Assembly: GCA_030591965.1 (NCBI GenBank)
Contig: JAUVAA010000014.1
Span: forward strand, 1-34,043
Source: a bacterium
GTDB lineage: Bacteria > Pseudomonadota > Gammaproteobacteria > Methylococcales > Methylomonadaceae
Length of the DNA: 34,043 nucleotides
Direction: 5' to 3'
The translations under genes were made by a program, and so were the position numbers. This document shows, one piece after another, positions 17,012 through 26,191 of this stretch. Below the pieces are notes generated by a model, which did not search any database, was not told the DNA's origin, and worked only from the letters and a program-made list of their open reading frames with translations. Each line of letters begins with the position of its first letter. Position 1 is the stretch's first letter.

Positions 17012-18379
17012 CTATTCTTTTATATTTAGCGCATGTAATTTTCGGTACAAATGCGTACGCTCAACACCTACTGCAATCGCTAATTTAGCAACGTTCCCTT
17101 CATTTTTCTCAAAATGATATTCAAGGTAGGCTTTTTCAAACTGCTCCCTAGCCTCTTTTAATGACAACTGAAAAAAATCAGGCACATCACTTTGCGGCGC
17201 AACACTTGCCGCACCCAAAATCGCCCCTAAAGCCGCTTTCACCTCAGTTAACTCGATATCCTCTCCAGCCCCCAAAATCATTAAACGCTGCACTAAATTC
17301 TTTAATTCTCGCACATTACCAGGCCAAGTATAGTTACGTAAAAAATTCTGCCCCGCCATCAAAAACTTTCTATAAGCTAATTTTTCATGGCGCACAAAAT
17401 AATCTATATAAAAATGCAATAGAGCAGGAACATCCTCTCCATGCTCGCGCAATGGCAACACTTCCATCGTCACCTCATTGAGAAAATAATATAAATCTTG
17501 TCGAAAACGCCCAGCAACCACTTCGGCCTCTAATAAAGTCCGCGTCGTAACAATAACACGCACATCAACGCGCACCTGCGCCGTCCCCCCCACACGTAAA
17601 AATGAACGCGATTCTAAGGCGCTTAATAGCTTTAGTTGCGTTTGCACATCCATGCCCGCTATTTCAGCCAAGAACAACACACCACCATGCGCTCGTTCCA
17701 ATAGACCAGGATACACGACGCCATCAAGCTCCTTACCAAAAAACTCTACCGCTGCATTTTCGGGATCAATACTGCCCACTGACACATCAATAAAAGGCCC
17801 AGCTTTGCGCCCGCTATGCTCATGCAAGAAGCGCGCATACATTTCCTTACCGGTACCGCTTTCACCAACAAACATCACTTTGGTATCATGCTGAGCCAAA
17901 CGTTTTAATTGCTCTTTAATTCGTTCCGCAAAAGCACTTCGCCCAACAGGCTCATTCACATCAAGCAATTGCTGCTTCAACCCTGCATTTTCGCGCTGCA
18001 ACATATGCGCATCAATAGCATGATCAACAACCAATAACAGCCGTGCCAAGGACAAAGGCTTTTCCAAAAACTCATACGCGCCTAACTTAGTTGCTTCAAC
18101 GGCGGTTTCAATCGTGCCATGCCCTGACATCATAATTACTGGCGTGACAAATCCAGCATCCTGAGTCCACTCTTTTAGCAGCGTAATACCATCTGTATCA
18201 GGCATCCAAATATCCAACAAGATTAAATCAGGCTGATGCCGGCTCTGCACTTGTCGCGCTTCCTCAGCATTCCCTGCCATATAAACAACATAACCTTCAT
18301 CCTGCAGAATTTCCTGCACTAACTGTCGAATATCTGGCTCATCATCAACCACTAAAATATTTGCTTTATACCCACTCAT
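17012..18379 (-). CDS. ntrX: NtrX-like response regulator with a degenerate sigma-54 AAA+ domain
   Basis: Response regulator paired with the NtrY-like kinase encoded just upstream. The 455 residues comprise a receiver (acidic pair Asp12-Asp13, phospho-acceptor Asp56, Lys107), an AAA+ domain and a Fis-type helix-turn-helix at the end (GNVAKLAIAVGVERTHLYRKL). The receiver and Walker A (GESGTGKE, 172-179) are intact. The GAFTGA loop that contacts sigma-54 is absent: the matching stretch is FFGKELDGVVYPG (213-225). Walker B reads GGVLFLAEI with Ala238 where Asp is usual. It probably regulates as a DNA-binding switch without driving sigma-54 open-complex formation. It starts five bases after ntrY. 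Confidence 0.88.
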   Translation of the reverse strand: MSGYKANILVVDDEPDIRQLVQEILQDEGYVVYMAGNAEEARQVQSRHQPDLILLDIWMPDTDGITLLKEWTQDAGFVTPVIMMSGHGTIETAVEATKLGAYEFLEKPLSLARLLLVVDHAIDAHMLQRENAGLKQQLLDVNEPVGRSAFAERIKEQLKRLAQHDTKVMFVGESGTGKEMYARFLHEHSGRKAGPFIDVSVGSIDPENAAVEFFGKELDGVVYPGLLERAHGGVLFLAEIAGMDVQTQLKLLSALESRSFLRVGGTAQVRVDVRVIVTTRTLLEAEVVAGRFRQDLYYFLNEVTMEVLPLREHGEDVPALLHFYIDYFVRHEKLAYRKFLMAGQNFLRNYTWPGNVRELKNLVQRLMILGAGEDIELTEVKAALGAILGAASVAPQSDVPDFFQLSLKEAREQFEKAYLEYHFEKNEGNVAKLAIAVGVERTHLYRKLHALNIKE

Positions 18380-18384
18380 TTCAC

Positions 18385-20538
18385 TTAGTTTTTACCTTGC
18401 CTATCGAATACTGCTGGAAACTGCATAATAAAACCAGCACCCTGTGTATATTTGCTATCTAAGCGAATACTTCCACCCAATTCTTCAATCACTTTTTTCA
18501 CAATCGCCAAACCTAGACCCGTACCTTTTTGCTTGCTCGTCACATAAGGCTCAAAAATCTGCTTGGCCTGCTTAATATCAACACCGCAACCTGTATCATA
18601 TATAGCTAAGCGCACAAGCTCTGCGTTGTATTGCTGTACACTTTCTAGCTTTACGGTAATCATCCCTTTGCCGCCCATAGCCTCCGATGCATTTTTAAAC
18701 AGATTATGCAGCACTTGCCTAATATTAACCGCATCTGCCTTAATTAAGGAAATACGCCCCTCCACTTGCAAGTCAAAACGCACATTAGGATCGGAGCTAT
18801 ATAAAACCATAATCTCTTGTACCAAAGCCAACAAGTCCAACTTCTCTGCTTTATTGTGCACTGGCCGCGCATATTCAGCAAAGTCATTAACCATATGCTT
18901 CATAGCTTCTACTTGCTGAACAATAGTTCGAGTAGAACGTTGCAACATCTCAGCATCCCCACCTTCCAACTTAAACGCCAGCTTGTGCTGCAACCTTTCC
19001 GCTGATAATTGTATCGGTGTCAAAGGGTTTTTAATTTCATGCGCTAAGCGCCGCGCCACTTCAGACCACGCAGCATTCTTTTGAGCTTGAATCAAATCAG
19101 TTATATCATCAAAAACAACCACCGCACCAATATAACCGCCCTCAGTAGAAAATAACGGCGAGCCTTGACACAGCAACTCCTTACGCCCTTCTGGGCCATC
19201 GACCACAACATTACGCTGCCAAATATCAAATGATTTTTCCAATAAAGGCTGTACCACCTCAGTCAATCCCATTAAGTCTGGGCGACCTTCCGCCAACTGC
19301 ATTAAATCTTGCCCATAATAACGCATCACTTGAACATGCAAAATAATGCTCGCCGCTTGATTTGCTGTACGTATATTTAAACTCGAATCAAAACTCAAGA
19401 CACCTGATGTCAAACTGGTCAGCAAAGCCTCCAAATAAGCCCGCTGACGCTCAATTTCTTGTACGCTTTTTCGCGCTTCATCCTGAGCACGAGAGATTTG
19501 CGTCACCATCTCATTAAATGACTCCACCAAAAAACCCAAATCATCTAGGCGCTTTACCGGTAATAATTGCCCATAAAACCCTGCTGCTACAGCCTGCGTA
19601 CCGCGCACTAAATCACGAATGGGAGCAATAATTCCACGCACACTCACAAATGCAACTGAAATTGCCGCGAGCAAACTCATCAGCAACACCAAAGACAAAA
19701 CAAGAGAAAAGCTAGTCTTCAATGAATGCCGCAAATACATCATTTCTTGAAACCTAACATAAGCAAACTCAACCGAATCAGTTAAATCATTAATACGCTC
19801 AGGCACGGGGTAAATAACTTGTAAATAATGCGTGTTTTTCGGCTTAATCGCAACGACCGTCTGCACCACTAGCTCACCATTTACCGAAGCAAGAGCGACA
19901 TAATCATTACCTTGCTGCACTTGCAGGAATAAAGGAGACACTGGCAAACTAGGTAAAATATCACTCGGACTTAAACCACTAAAGCTGATGATTTTTCCTT
20001 TTTTTGACAACAGGCTAACTTCATTGACCCCAGCTATTTCACGAAAATGATCTAATTCTAGACTTATCTCCGCATCCGACTTACGACTTAAAGCTTCAGC
20101 TAAGCCCTGTGATTGCTTTAAATCCCAACGCAACCGCTGATCCAAAGAAGCACGACTTAATTCCAAAGAATCCTCCATCGCCCCATCTAACTCAACACTA
20201 AACCAACTATCAATACTTTGATGCAAAAACTGCAAGGAGAAATAAAACACCACCCCAGCAGGAACCAAAGATAAAACTATAAATAACAATACGATACGGG
20301 TAGTTAAGCGTGACCCAGCCTCGCGCTTCTTAAGTCGCCTAGCCAGCGAAACGACATTAAAACCTACCAACAAAAGCAAGATCACGGTCCCTACCGCATT
20401 ACTCAAAAGCAGCCAAGTATACATATCACCAAGCTGCGATGTATCCTGTATCGCCGAGCTCATTAACTGTAAAGACAGCACAATGAAACTCAGCAAGATA
20501 AGCATAAACATACTAAACGGAACCTTTATTCGCACCAC
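18385..20538 (-). CDS. ntrY: NtrY-like membrane sensor histidine kinase
   Basis: Inner-membrane sensor kinase, partner of NtrX. The 717 residues contain membrane helices near 10-27, 42-63 and 82-102, an extracytoplasmic domain to about 270, and another helix near 275-300. HAMP follows (about 300-350), then PAS (about 365-485). The dimerisation/phospho-acceptor domain has His500 in LAHEIKNPLTPIQLSAERL. The ATPase domain has N and G boxes ending GTGLGLAIVKKV. The start is GTG at 20538, with a second GTG at 20535 that has the better spacing to AGAGG. The gene overlaps the DUF4390 gene by 13 bases. In other bacteria NtrYX responds to nitrogen, redox or envelope cues. The signal here is unknown. 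Confidence 0.9.
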   Translation of the reverse strand: MVRIKVPFSMFMLILLSFIVLSLQLMSSAIQDTSQLGDMYTWLLLSNAVGTVILLLLVGFNVVSLARRLKKREAGSRLTTRIVLLFIVLSLVPAGVVFYFSLQFLHQSIDSWFSVELDGAMEDSLELSRASLDQRLRWDLKQSQGLAEALSRKSDAEISLELDHFREIAGVNEVSLLSKKGKIISFSGLSPSDILPSLPVSPLFLQVQQGNDYVALASVNGELVVQTVVAIKPKNTHYLQVIYPVPERINDLTDSVEFAYVRFQEMMYLRHSLKTSFSLVLSLVLLMSLLAAISVAFVSVRGIIAPIRDLVRGTQAVAAGFYGQLLPVKRLDDLGFLVESFNEMVTQISRAQDEARKSVQEIERQRAYLEALLTSLTSGVLSFDSSLNIRTANQAASIILHVQVMRYYGQDLMQLAEGRPDLMGLTEVVQPLLEKSFDIWQRNVVVDGPEGRKELLCQGSPLFSTEGGYIGAVVVFDDITDLIQAQKNAAWSEVARRLAHEIKNPLTPIQLSAERLQHKLAFKLEGGDAEMLQRSTRTIVQQVEAMKHMVNDFAEYARPVHNKAEKLDLLALVQEIMVLYSSDPNVRFDLQVEGRISLIKADAVNIRQVLHNLFKNASEAMGGKGMITVKLESVQQYNAELVRLAIYDTGCGVDIKQAKQIFEPYVTSKQKGTGLGLAIVKKVIEELGGSIRLDSKYTQGAGFIMQFPAVFDRQGKN

Positions 20539-21095
20539 AACCTCTCAGCAGCCGACAAATCCCACTCTGACTCAAAATAAGCAATAGGACGCAGAGGCGC
20601 AGGCAACATTTCCTTATCAAAAGAAACATTTAACACGCCAATAATACACAGCTTAGTGTCATATCCAGTTACAGATATATCGTCATAGGCAATCTTCCCC
20701 ATATAAGTCAACGCATCTTGAAGACTAGAAAAGCGCCTAATTTCATCTTTTTTCTCATCTTTGACACGATAATTATTCAACAAAGTATAATAAGCCAAGC
20801 GATAGCGTCGCACATGAGAAAACAAAACACTCCGCCATAACCCGCCCCAGCGCACTTGTTTAAGCTCAATAGAAACATCCCAATACAAAGGGATACCGCT
20901 ATGCAATGCATCCTGAGCGCTGCGACTTAATTGAAAAATCACATCAGCACGCAGTTGAGCTTTATTTTCAGCTAAAGTTAATTGCGCTTGCTCAATTTTT
21001 ACAAACCGATCATCAGCATAGCCATGCCCTGACAAGCCACTTAGCAACACAATCAAACCTAGCAATAGCGCTTTATTTTTTTTGTAAGCGCGCAT
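20526..21095 (-). CDS. DUF4390 exported protein upstream of ntrY
   Basis: A 189-residue protein with an N-terminal signal sequence (MRAYKKNKALLLGLIVLLSG, probable cut after GYA near residue 27). The mature part is beta-rich: ADDRFVKIEQAQLTLAENK, IPLYWDVSIELKQVRWGG, RRYRLAYYTLLNNYRV. It ends in FESEWDLSAAERLWCE, which matches the DUF4390 family usually found next to ntrY. I chose ATG at 21095, where the signal peptide begins. The frame extends to 21170, but that part lies inside rsmB. It overlaps rsmB by 23 bases and ntrY by 13. A periplasmic accessory role for NtrY is plausible but unproven. Confidence 0.8.
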   Translation of the reverse strand: MRAYKKNKALLLGLIVLLSGLSGHGYADDRFVKIEQAQLTLAENKAQLRADVIFQLSRSAQDALHSGIPLYWDVSIELKQVRWGGLWRSVLFSHVRRYRLAYYTLLNNYRVKDEKKDEIRRFSSLQDALTYMGKIAYDDISVTGYDTKLCIIGVLNVSFDKEMLPAPLRPIAYFESEWDLSAAERLWCE

Positions 21096-22356
21096 AATAA
21101 AAGCCATCCATAGAATCGCTACCAGTAAAAACCTGCCGCCCAAAGGAGCGCTTAACACCCCAATCAGCATTGATAATTAGCTCTTGGGCATCGTCATGTT
21201 GCTGAAGAAATGCCTCAATTTGCAACTCATTTTCTTGCTTTAAAATAGAACAGGTCGCATAAAGCAAAACACCTCCTGAAGCCAGCATAGTCCATGCAGC
21301 ACATAAAATTTCTTGCTGCAATTCCTGTAACTGGACTATATCTTCGGCACGACGCAATAGCTTAATATCCGGATGCCGCCTAATAACCCCTAAAGCCGAA
21401 CAAGGCGCATCCAGCAGAATACGATCAAATACCTCTCCATCCCACCATGTTTCTGGCTGAGCGGCATCCGCAGCTAATACATCAGCCTTAAGCTGCAAAC
21501 GCGTTAAATTTTCCTGCACGCGCACCAAGCGTTGCGCATCAATATCAATTGCCAGCAACTGCTTTAAATCAGGCTGCAATTCCAAAATATGCGCCGTTTT
21601 TCCCCCAGGCGCAGCGCACACATCTAAAATACGTTCACCTTGCCGCGCATCCAGTAATTGCGCTGCCAATTGTGCTGCCGCATCTTGAACGGATACCCAG
21701 CCTTGCGCAAATTTAGGCAATTTATCGACAACAACTGGCTCAGCCAACAGGACACCTTGTTCCGAACAAGCTAAAGCACAAGCCTCAATTCCCGCATCTG
21801 CAAGCATCGCCAAATAAGCATCACGCGTACAGAAGCGCGCATTGACACGCAAGCTCATCGGCGGAAGTTGATTATTAGCCAAAAGAATTTGCTTGGCGTC
21901 ATTACCCCAATCAGCCTTGATAGCCTTAATAATCCAATCAGGGTGCGCATAAGCCACATGCTTATCAGCCAAAGCCTCCAGCTCTTCCTGCTCGCGCAAA
22001 TAGCGCCGCAATACAGCATTCAGTAATGACTTAGCCCATTGCTTTTTCTTCATCACTGCCACAGTCTCAGACACTGCTGCATGATCCTTAACACGCATAA
22101 AATTCAGTTGATATAAGCCCAACAATGCCAACGCTTTGATTTGCACATCTTTATTCTTAATCGGCTTATTAACCAGCTGATTTAAAATAAATTCCAGCCG
22201 ATAATAATGGCGCACCGTGCCATAGCATAAAGCTTGAATAAACGCCCGCTCCTGCACATCAACAACCTGCGGCCACGCATCTTCAAGGGCGACAGTCAAA
22301 GATTTTCCAGCCAATACCTTGACGATAACATTTGCCGCCACTAATCGAGAATTCAA
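21073..22356 (-). CDS. rsmB: 16S rRNA (cytosine-967-C5)-methyltransferase RsmB
   Basis: Makes m5C967 in 16S rRNA using S-adenosylmethionine. The 427 residues (E. coli 429) include an N-terminal NusB-like helical RNA-binding domain (RAFIQALCYGTVRHYYRLEFIL, AVLRRYLR). The methyltransferase domain has motif I VCAAPGGKTAHILEL, motif IV LDAPCSALGVIRRHPDIK (catalytic-site Cys in APC) and motif VI YATCSI, which has the second conserved cysteine. It ends DSMDGFYYARLQKK. It lies about 75 bases after fmt in the def-fmt-rsmB series. Confidence 0.95.
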   Translation of the reverse strand: MNSRLVAANVIVKVLAGKSLTVALEDAWPQVVDVQERAFIQALCYGTVRHYYRLEFILNQLVNKPIKNKDVQIKALALLGLYQLNFMRVKDHAAVSETVAVMKKKQWAKSLLNAVLRRYLREQEELEALADKHVAYAHPDWIIKAIKADWGNDAKQILLANNQLPPMSLRVNARFCTRDAYLAMLADAGIEACALACSEQGVLLAEPVVVDKLPKFAQGWVSVQDAAAQLAAQLLDARQGERILDVCAAPGGKTAHILELQPDLKQLLAIDIDAQRLVRVQENLTRLQLKADVLAADAAQPETWWDGEVFDRILLDAPCSALGVIRRHPDIKLLRRAEDIVQLQELQQEILCAAWTMLASGGVLLYATCSILKQENELQIEAFLQQHDDAQELIINADWGVKRSFGRQVFTGSDSMDGFYYARLQKK

Positions 22357-22431
22357 TTCATTTGTCCTTTAAAACTTAAGAGAAACCGCATCACGCAGGC
22401 CATACAATTCATGCTTTAACTTTATTAATTC

Positions 22432-23355
22432 CTAACCTAAATGTAAACCCGACACCTTATGAGCATGCAAAAAAGCATCCACTTGCATACGTTTTTTCCC
22501 CGGCATTTGAATTTCCAACAAACGCAAGACACCCGATCCAGTAGCGACATCAATATGCTTGCTATCATCCAAAATTACCCCAGGAGCAAGCTGAGCCTCA
22601 ACATCAAGCGCCTCCGCACGCCACACACGCATAACCTTATCGTCTAACTTTGTTTGCGCCACCGGCCATGCATTAAGCCCCCGCACCTGCAACGCCAACT
22701 CACTCGCTGTCCGAGTCCAATCCAATTCAGATTCACTTTTTTCCAATTTATGCGCATAAGTCACCAAAGACTCATCTTGCACTTCCCGAGACAATTTATT
22801 TTCTTCCAGCAATACCAGAGTTTCTCGCAGGCCTTCTGCGCCCATCACCATCATACGGTCATGTAATTCACTGGCTGTTTCTTGCGCACCAATAGTACAT
22901 ACAGTTTTATGCAACATATCCCCAGCATCTAGCCGCTTAACCACATTCATAATAGTGACACCAGTCTCCTGATCACCCGCCATAATCGCTCGATTAATCG
23001 GCGCAGCACCGCGCCAACGCGGCAATAAAGAACCATGAATATTAATACAGCCTGTTTTAGGTATATCCAAAACGCGCTGACTTAAAATCAAACCATAAGC
23101 GACAACGACCATCAGGTCAGCATTCAAAGCAACAAGCTGCTCAATATCAGCCTCTGCTTTTAAGTTCTCTGGCTGAAATACTGGAATCCCTGCACTTAAA
23201 GCTAGCGATTTCACCGGCCCTGGCTGCAACTTACGTCCACGCCCTGCCGGTCGATCAGGCTGTGTATAAACTGCAACTACTTCATGATTAGAAGCCAATA
23301 ACATTTGCAGTGCTGGCACTGCAAACTCAGGTGTTCCCGCAAAAATAATTTTCAT
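22432..23355 (-). CDS. fmt: Methionyl-tRNA formyltransferase
   Basis: Formylates initiator Met-tRNA using 10-formyl-tetrahydrofolate. The 307-residue product has the N-terminal formyltransferase domain with the catalytic triad Asn105, His107 and Asp143. These sit in CINIHGSLLPRWRGAAPINRAI and RLDAGDML. The C-terminal OB-like tRNA-binding domain follows (LNAWPVAQTKLDDKVMRVWRAE). FAGTPEFAVPAL at the start is diagnostic. It begins four bases after the def stop, so the two genes act together: Fmt adds the formyl group and Def removes it. Confidence 0.97.
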   Translation of the reverse strand: MKIIFAGTPEFAVPALQMLLASNHEVVAVYTQPDRPAGRGRKLQPGPVKSLALSAGIPVFQPENLKAEADIEQLVALNADLMVVVAYGLILSQRVLDIPKTGCINIHGSLLPRWRGAAPINRAIMAGDQETGVTIMNVVKRLDAGDMLHKTVCTIGAQETASELHDRMMVMGAEGLRETLVLLEENKLSREVQDESLVTYAHKLEKSESELDWTRTASELALQVRGLNAWPVAQTKLDDKVMRVWRAEALDVEAQLAPGVILDDSKHIDVATGSGVLRLLEIQMPGKKRMQVDAFLHAHKVSGLHLG

Positions 23356-23359
23356 CTGC

Positions 23360-23863
23360 TTATTTTTCTCTCTTATGCATTTTTTCCATTTTCTTTTTAA
23401 TTCTTTGGCGCTTTAACGACGACAAATAATCAACGAATAATTTACCTTGCAAGTGATCCATTTCATGCTGAATACATACAGCCAATAAACCATCCGCCTC
23501 CAACTCAAAAGAAACACCGCGTTTATCTAATGCTTTTACCTTAATTGTCTCGGCACGTGTAACCGGTTCAAAAATACCTGGCACCGACAAACAGCCTTCA
23601 TCAGACTCCTCTTCGCCCAAACTATCAGTAATTTCAGGGTTGATTAAACAAATCGGCTGATCTTTTTCTTCACTGGTATCAATAACAATAATACGCTGAT
23701 GTATATTTACTTGAGTTGCTGCCAAACCCACACCATGCGCCTCGTACATGGTTTCAAACATATCATTAACTAAGTTTCCAATCACTTTATCAACTACTTC
23801 AACAGGCTTCGCTACTGTACGTAAACGATGGTCTGGAAACTCAAGAATTGACAGAATACTCAC
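23360..23863 (-). CDS. def: Peptide deformylase
   Basis: Metallo-hydrolase that removes the formyl group from new proteins. The 167-residue product has all three motifs: [17 protein letters not shown] and [12 protein letters not shown], giving Cys plus two His as metal ligands and the catalytic Glu. I chose GTG at 23863, whose product starts [15 protein letters not shown] like E. coli Def (MSVLQVLHIPDERLR). The GTG at 23875 overlaps TGGAG, which is placed as the ribosome site of the inner GTG. It is divergent from the LysM gene across 153 bp. Confidence 0.96.
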   Translation of the reverse strand: MSILSILEFPDHRLRTVAKPVEVVDKVIGNLVNDMFETMYEAHGVGLAATQVNIHQRIIVIDTSEEKDQPICLINPEITDSLGEEESDEGCLSVPGIFEPVTRAETIKVKALDKRGVSFELEADGLLAVCIQHEMDHLQGKLFVDYLSSLKRQRIKKKMEKMHKREK

Positions 23864-23955
23864 TAAACACTCCACACTTTAATTATTTATGACTGGAATT
23901 CTATCCGAAATCATCTAAACTTTATACTTTGCAAGCTCAGTGTTGCCCATTTTTT

Positions 23956-23974
23956 TGTGAAATTAATATTCACA
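23956..23974. promoter_or_regulatory. Possible operator palindrome between def and the LysM gene
   Basis: TGTGAA (23956-23961) and TTCACA (23969-23974) form a short palindrome with a seven-base centre, ATTAATA, in the divergent intergenic region. The half-sites recall CRP/Vfr sites, but the spacing is wrong for CRP. It could be a binding site for an unknown regulator or a chance palindrome. Confidence 0.22.
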
Positions 23975-24016
23975 GCAGCACTCATTCTATAAATTACGAT
24001 AGATCGGGATAAAATC

Positions 24017-25057
24017 ATGGCTTCTAAAGCAATTCTAGGACTTATTCTTGGCCTTACATTAAGTCTATCAAGTTGGGCTGATGTTATTAAACTAAACCCT
24101 ACTCACCCAACCAGTCATGTTGTGGTTAAAGGTGACACTCTATGGGACATATCGGCCAAGTTCTTACAAGACCCTTGGCAATGGCCTAATGTCTGGCGCC
24201 ACAATAACCAAATTAAAAACCCCCATCTAATTTACCCAGGCGATGTCATTACCCTTTGCTTTATTGATGGCAAGCCTATGCTCTGCGTTAATAGCCCAAC
24301 AAGTGACGAGCGCATGCTTTATCCACATATGCGCGCTAATGGTACCGATCAAGCCATAGACATGATTCCAAACGAAGCAATCAGGCCTTACCTAACATCA
24401 CCTAAAGTGGTTAGTGAAGATGAATTAGCCAATGCTCCTTATATTATCGATTTTTCTGGCGAACACATTATTGCGGCAGAGGGCGATAAGATTTTCGTAC
24501 GTTCTATTCTAAAGCCTGAGTTTTTGGCTTATACCACTTACCGTCCTGGGCAAACTTATACCGACCCAGATAACAATGAAATTTTAGGTTATGAAGCTGA
24601 ATATATTGCCGATAATGTGATTCTCGAGCTTGGCGACCCTGCAACACTGCGTATAACCAATACAGACAAAGAAGTTCGCCGCGGCGATCGACTTATGCCT
24701 AGCTCAGAAGAGGAGGTCGCATTCAATTTCTTCCCTACACCACCGGCCGAATTCATTAAGGGCTCTATTATTGCCGTGCTTAATGGCGTTCAAGAAATTG
24801 GCCAATACGATATCATCGTACTCAACAAAGGCAAGCAAGACGGCCTTAAACAAGGGCATTTACTAAGCATTATACAAAAAGGAAAGTTGGTCACTGACCC
24901 TTTTCATAAAAACAAAAATGAACTAGTCAAACTTCCTGATCAAGAAGCCGGCATCGCTTTAGTATTTCGCATCTTTGACCGCGTTAGCTACGGACTAGTC
25001 ATGCATGCCTCAAGAAATATTCGCGTTTTAGATATGGTACAAACACCTGAAAAATAA
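24017..25057 (+). CDS. Exported LysM-domain protein
   Basis: A 346-residue periplasmic protein with a signal peptide (hydrophobic 6-19, probable cut after SWA at residue 21). One LysM domain spans about residues 33-80 (VVVKGDTLWDISAKFLQDPW, then NNQIKNPHLIYPGDVITL) and would bind peptidoglycan glycan strands. The remaining 260 residues are beta-rich. They have no catalytic motif I can identify, although VRRGDRLMPS near 225 may form a second barrel. LysM genes of this type are commonly found just upstream of dprA in gammaproteobacteria. Its stop codon overlaps an ATG (TAATG) that is out of frame with dprA. Confidence 0.85.
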   Translation: MASKAILGLILGLTLSLSSWADVIKLNPTHPTSHVVVKGDTLWDISAKFLQDPWQWPNVWRHNNQIKNPHLIYPGDVITLCFIDGKPMLCVNSPTSDERMLYPHMRANGTDQAIDMIPNEAIRPYLTSPKVVSEDELANAPYIIDFSGEHIIAAEGDKIFVRSILKPEFLAYTTYRPGQTYTDPDNNEILGYEAEYIADNVILELGDPATLRITNTDKEVRRGDRLMPSSEEEVAFNFFPTPPAEFIKGSIIAVLNGVQEIGQYDIIVLNKGKQDGLKQGHLLSIIQKGKLVTDPFHKNKNELVKLPDQEAGIALVFRIFDRVSYGLVMHASRNIRVLDMVQTPEK

Positions 25058-25103
25058 TGTCTCAGAGCACACGGATAGCTCAACTAAATTCTGGCTTGCG
25101 CTT

Positions 25104-26165
25104 TTGCGCACGTCAGGCGTGGGCAGCAAAACTTTTTTAAAATGTTTAGATTACTATACCCCGGAACAACTCTTTTCTGAGTCACGTGAGACCTTACTTC
25201 AATTAGGATTACGCGACAAAAGCATAGACGCCATAAAAAAACCTGACTGGCAAACGGTGGAACAGGATTTAGCATGGCTAGAACAACCTGACAATCACAT
25301 CCTATTATTTTCAGATACTGATTACCCCACACAGCTAAAAGAAATTCCCGACCCGCCACCGATATTATTCGCGCGTGGCGACATAGACTTAATTCATTTC
25401 CCACAAATAGCTATAGTCGGTAGCCGAAACCCTTCAAGCTCAGGCATACAAATCGCAACGGATTTTGCCCACAGCCTAAGCACTGCTGGCTTCACCATTA
25501 CCAGCGGCTTAGCTCTAGGCATAGATGCAGCGAGTCACCGTGGCGCTTTGTCTGCGCACGGAAAAACTATTGCCGTCACCGGCACAGGTTTAGACCGGGT
25601 TTACCCAGCCACGCATAAGCTGCTTGCTACCGAGATCGTCAATAATGGCGTACTTATTTCGGAATTCCCCCCAGGAACCAACGCAAAAGCAAATCATTTC
25701 CCGCGCCGTAACCGGATTATCAGCGGCTTATGCGTCGGCTTATTAGTGGTTGAAGCAGCCAAACAAAGCGGCTCATTAATCACTGCGCGTATGGCGCTAG
25801 AACAGAATAGAGAAGTTTTTGCCATTCCTGGCTCTATATACAACCCGTTAGCACGCGGCTGTAACTCACTAATCCGCGAAGGCGCAAAACTGGTTGAGAC
25901 GACTCAAGATATATTAGAAGAACTCGCTCACCTATTTCAACCCTCAACAACACAAGCAAGCACACCACAGATAAGTACTCAAACCTCACTAGACCCTGAA
26001 CAACAAAAGCTATTGAATTACATACAATATAGCCCCACATCAATAGACCAACTAGTTACTGAAACAGGTTTTTCAGTAGAAAATATCGCGTCACACTTGC
26101 TCATGTTAGAAATACAAGGGTATATTAGCCCCATGAATGGCGGTAGTTTCACGCGAATAAAATAA
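25104..26165 (+). CDS. dprA: DNA-processing protein DprA (Smf); 5' end uncertain
   Basis: Loads RecA onto incoming single-stranded DNA during natural transformation. The Rossmann-like core is complete: IAIVGSRNPSSSG, TSGLALGIDAASHRGAL, FPRRNRIISGLCVGLLVVEAA and SGSLITARMALEQNREVFAIPGSI. A winged-helix-like C-terminal domain ends the 353 residues. The start is odd. TTG at 25104 is the first usable start codon, but the same frame upstream reads FWLALLRTSGVG from about 25089, which matches normal DprA N termini. No ATG, GTG or TTG lies in that upstream stretch. An ATG at 25057, overlapping the LysM-gene stop, would suit but is out of frame by one base. A one-base deletion near 25060 would explain this. 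Confidence 0.88.
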   Translation: MRTSGVGSKTFLKCLDYYTPEQLFSESRETLLQLGLRDKSIDAIKKPDWQTVEQDLAWLEQPDNHILLFSDTDYPTQLKEIPDPPPILFARGDIDLIHFPQIAIVGSRNPSSSGIQIATDFAHSLSTAGFTITSGLALGIDAASHRGALSAHGKTIAVTGTGLDRVYPATHKLLATEIVNNGVLISEFPPGTNAKANHFPRRNRIISGLCVGLLVVEAAKQSGSLITARMALEQNREVFAIPGSIYNPLARGCNSLIREGAKLVETTQDILEELAHLFQPSTTQASTPQISTQTSLDPEQQKLLNYIQYSPTSIDQLVTETGFSVENIASHLLMLEIQGYISPMNGGSFTRIK

Positions 26166-26191
26166 GTTAAACGCCCACTAATAGGCCCCTA

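Noticed and set aside
17161-17481. 106-codon open frame opposite ntrX
   Set aside because: Shadow of the ntrX reading frame. The composition is odd, and there is no ribosome site or family match.
23956-23974. CRP/Vfr binding site
   Set aside because: Half-sites TGTGA and TCACA are present, but the spacing is nine bases rather than six.
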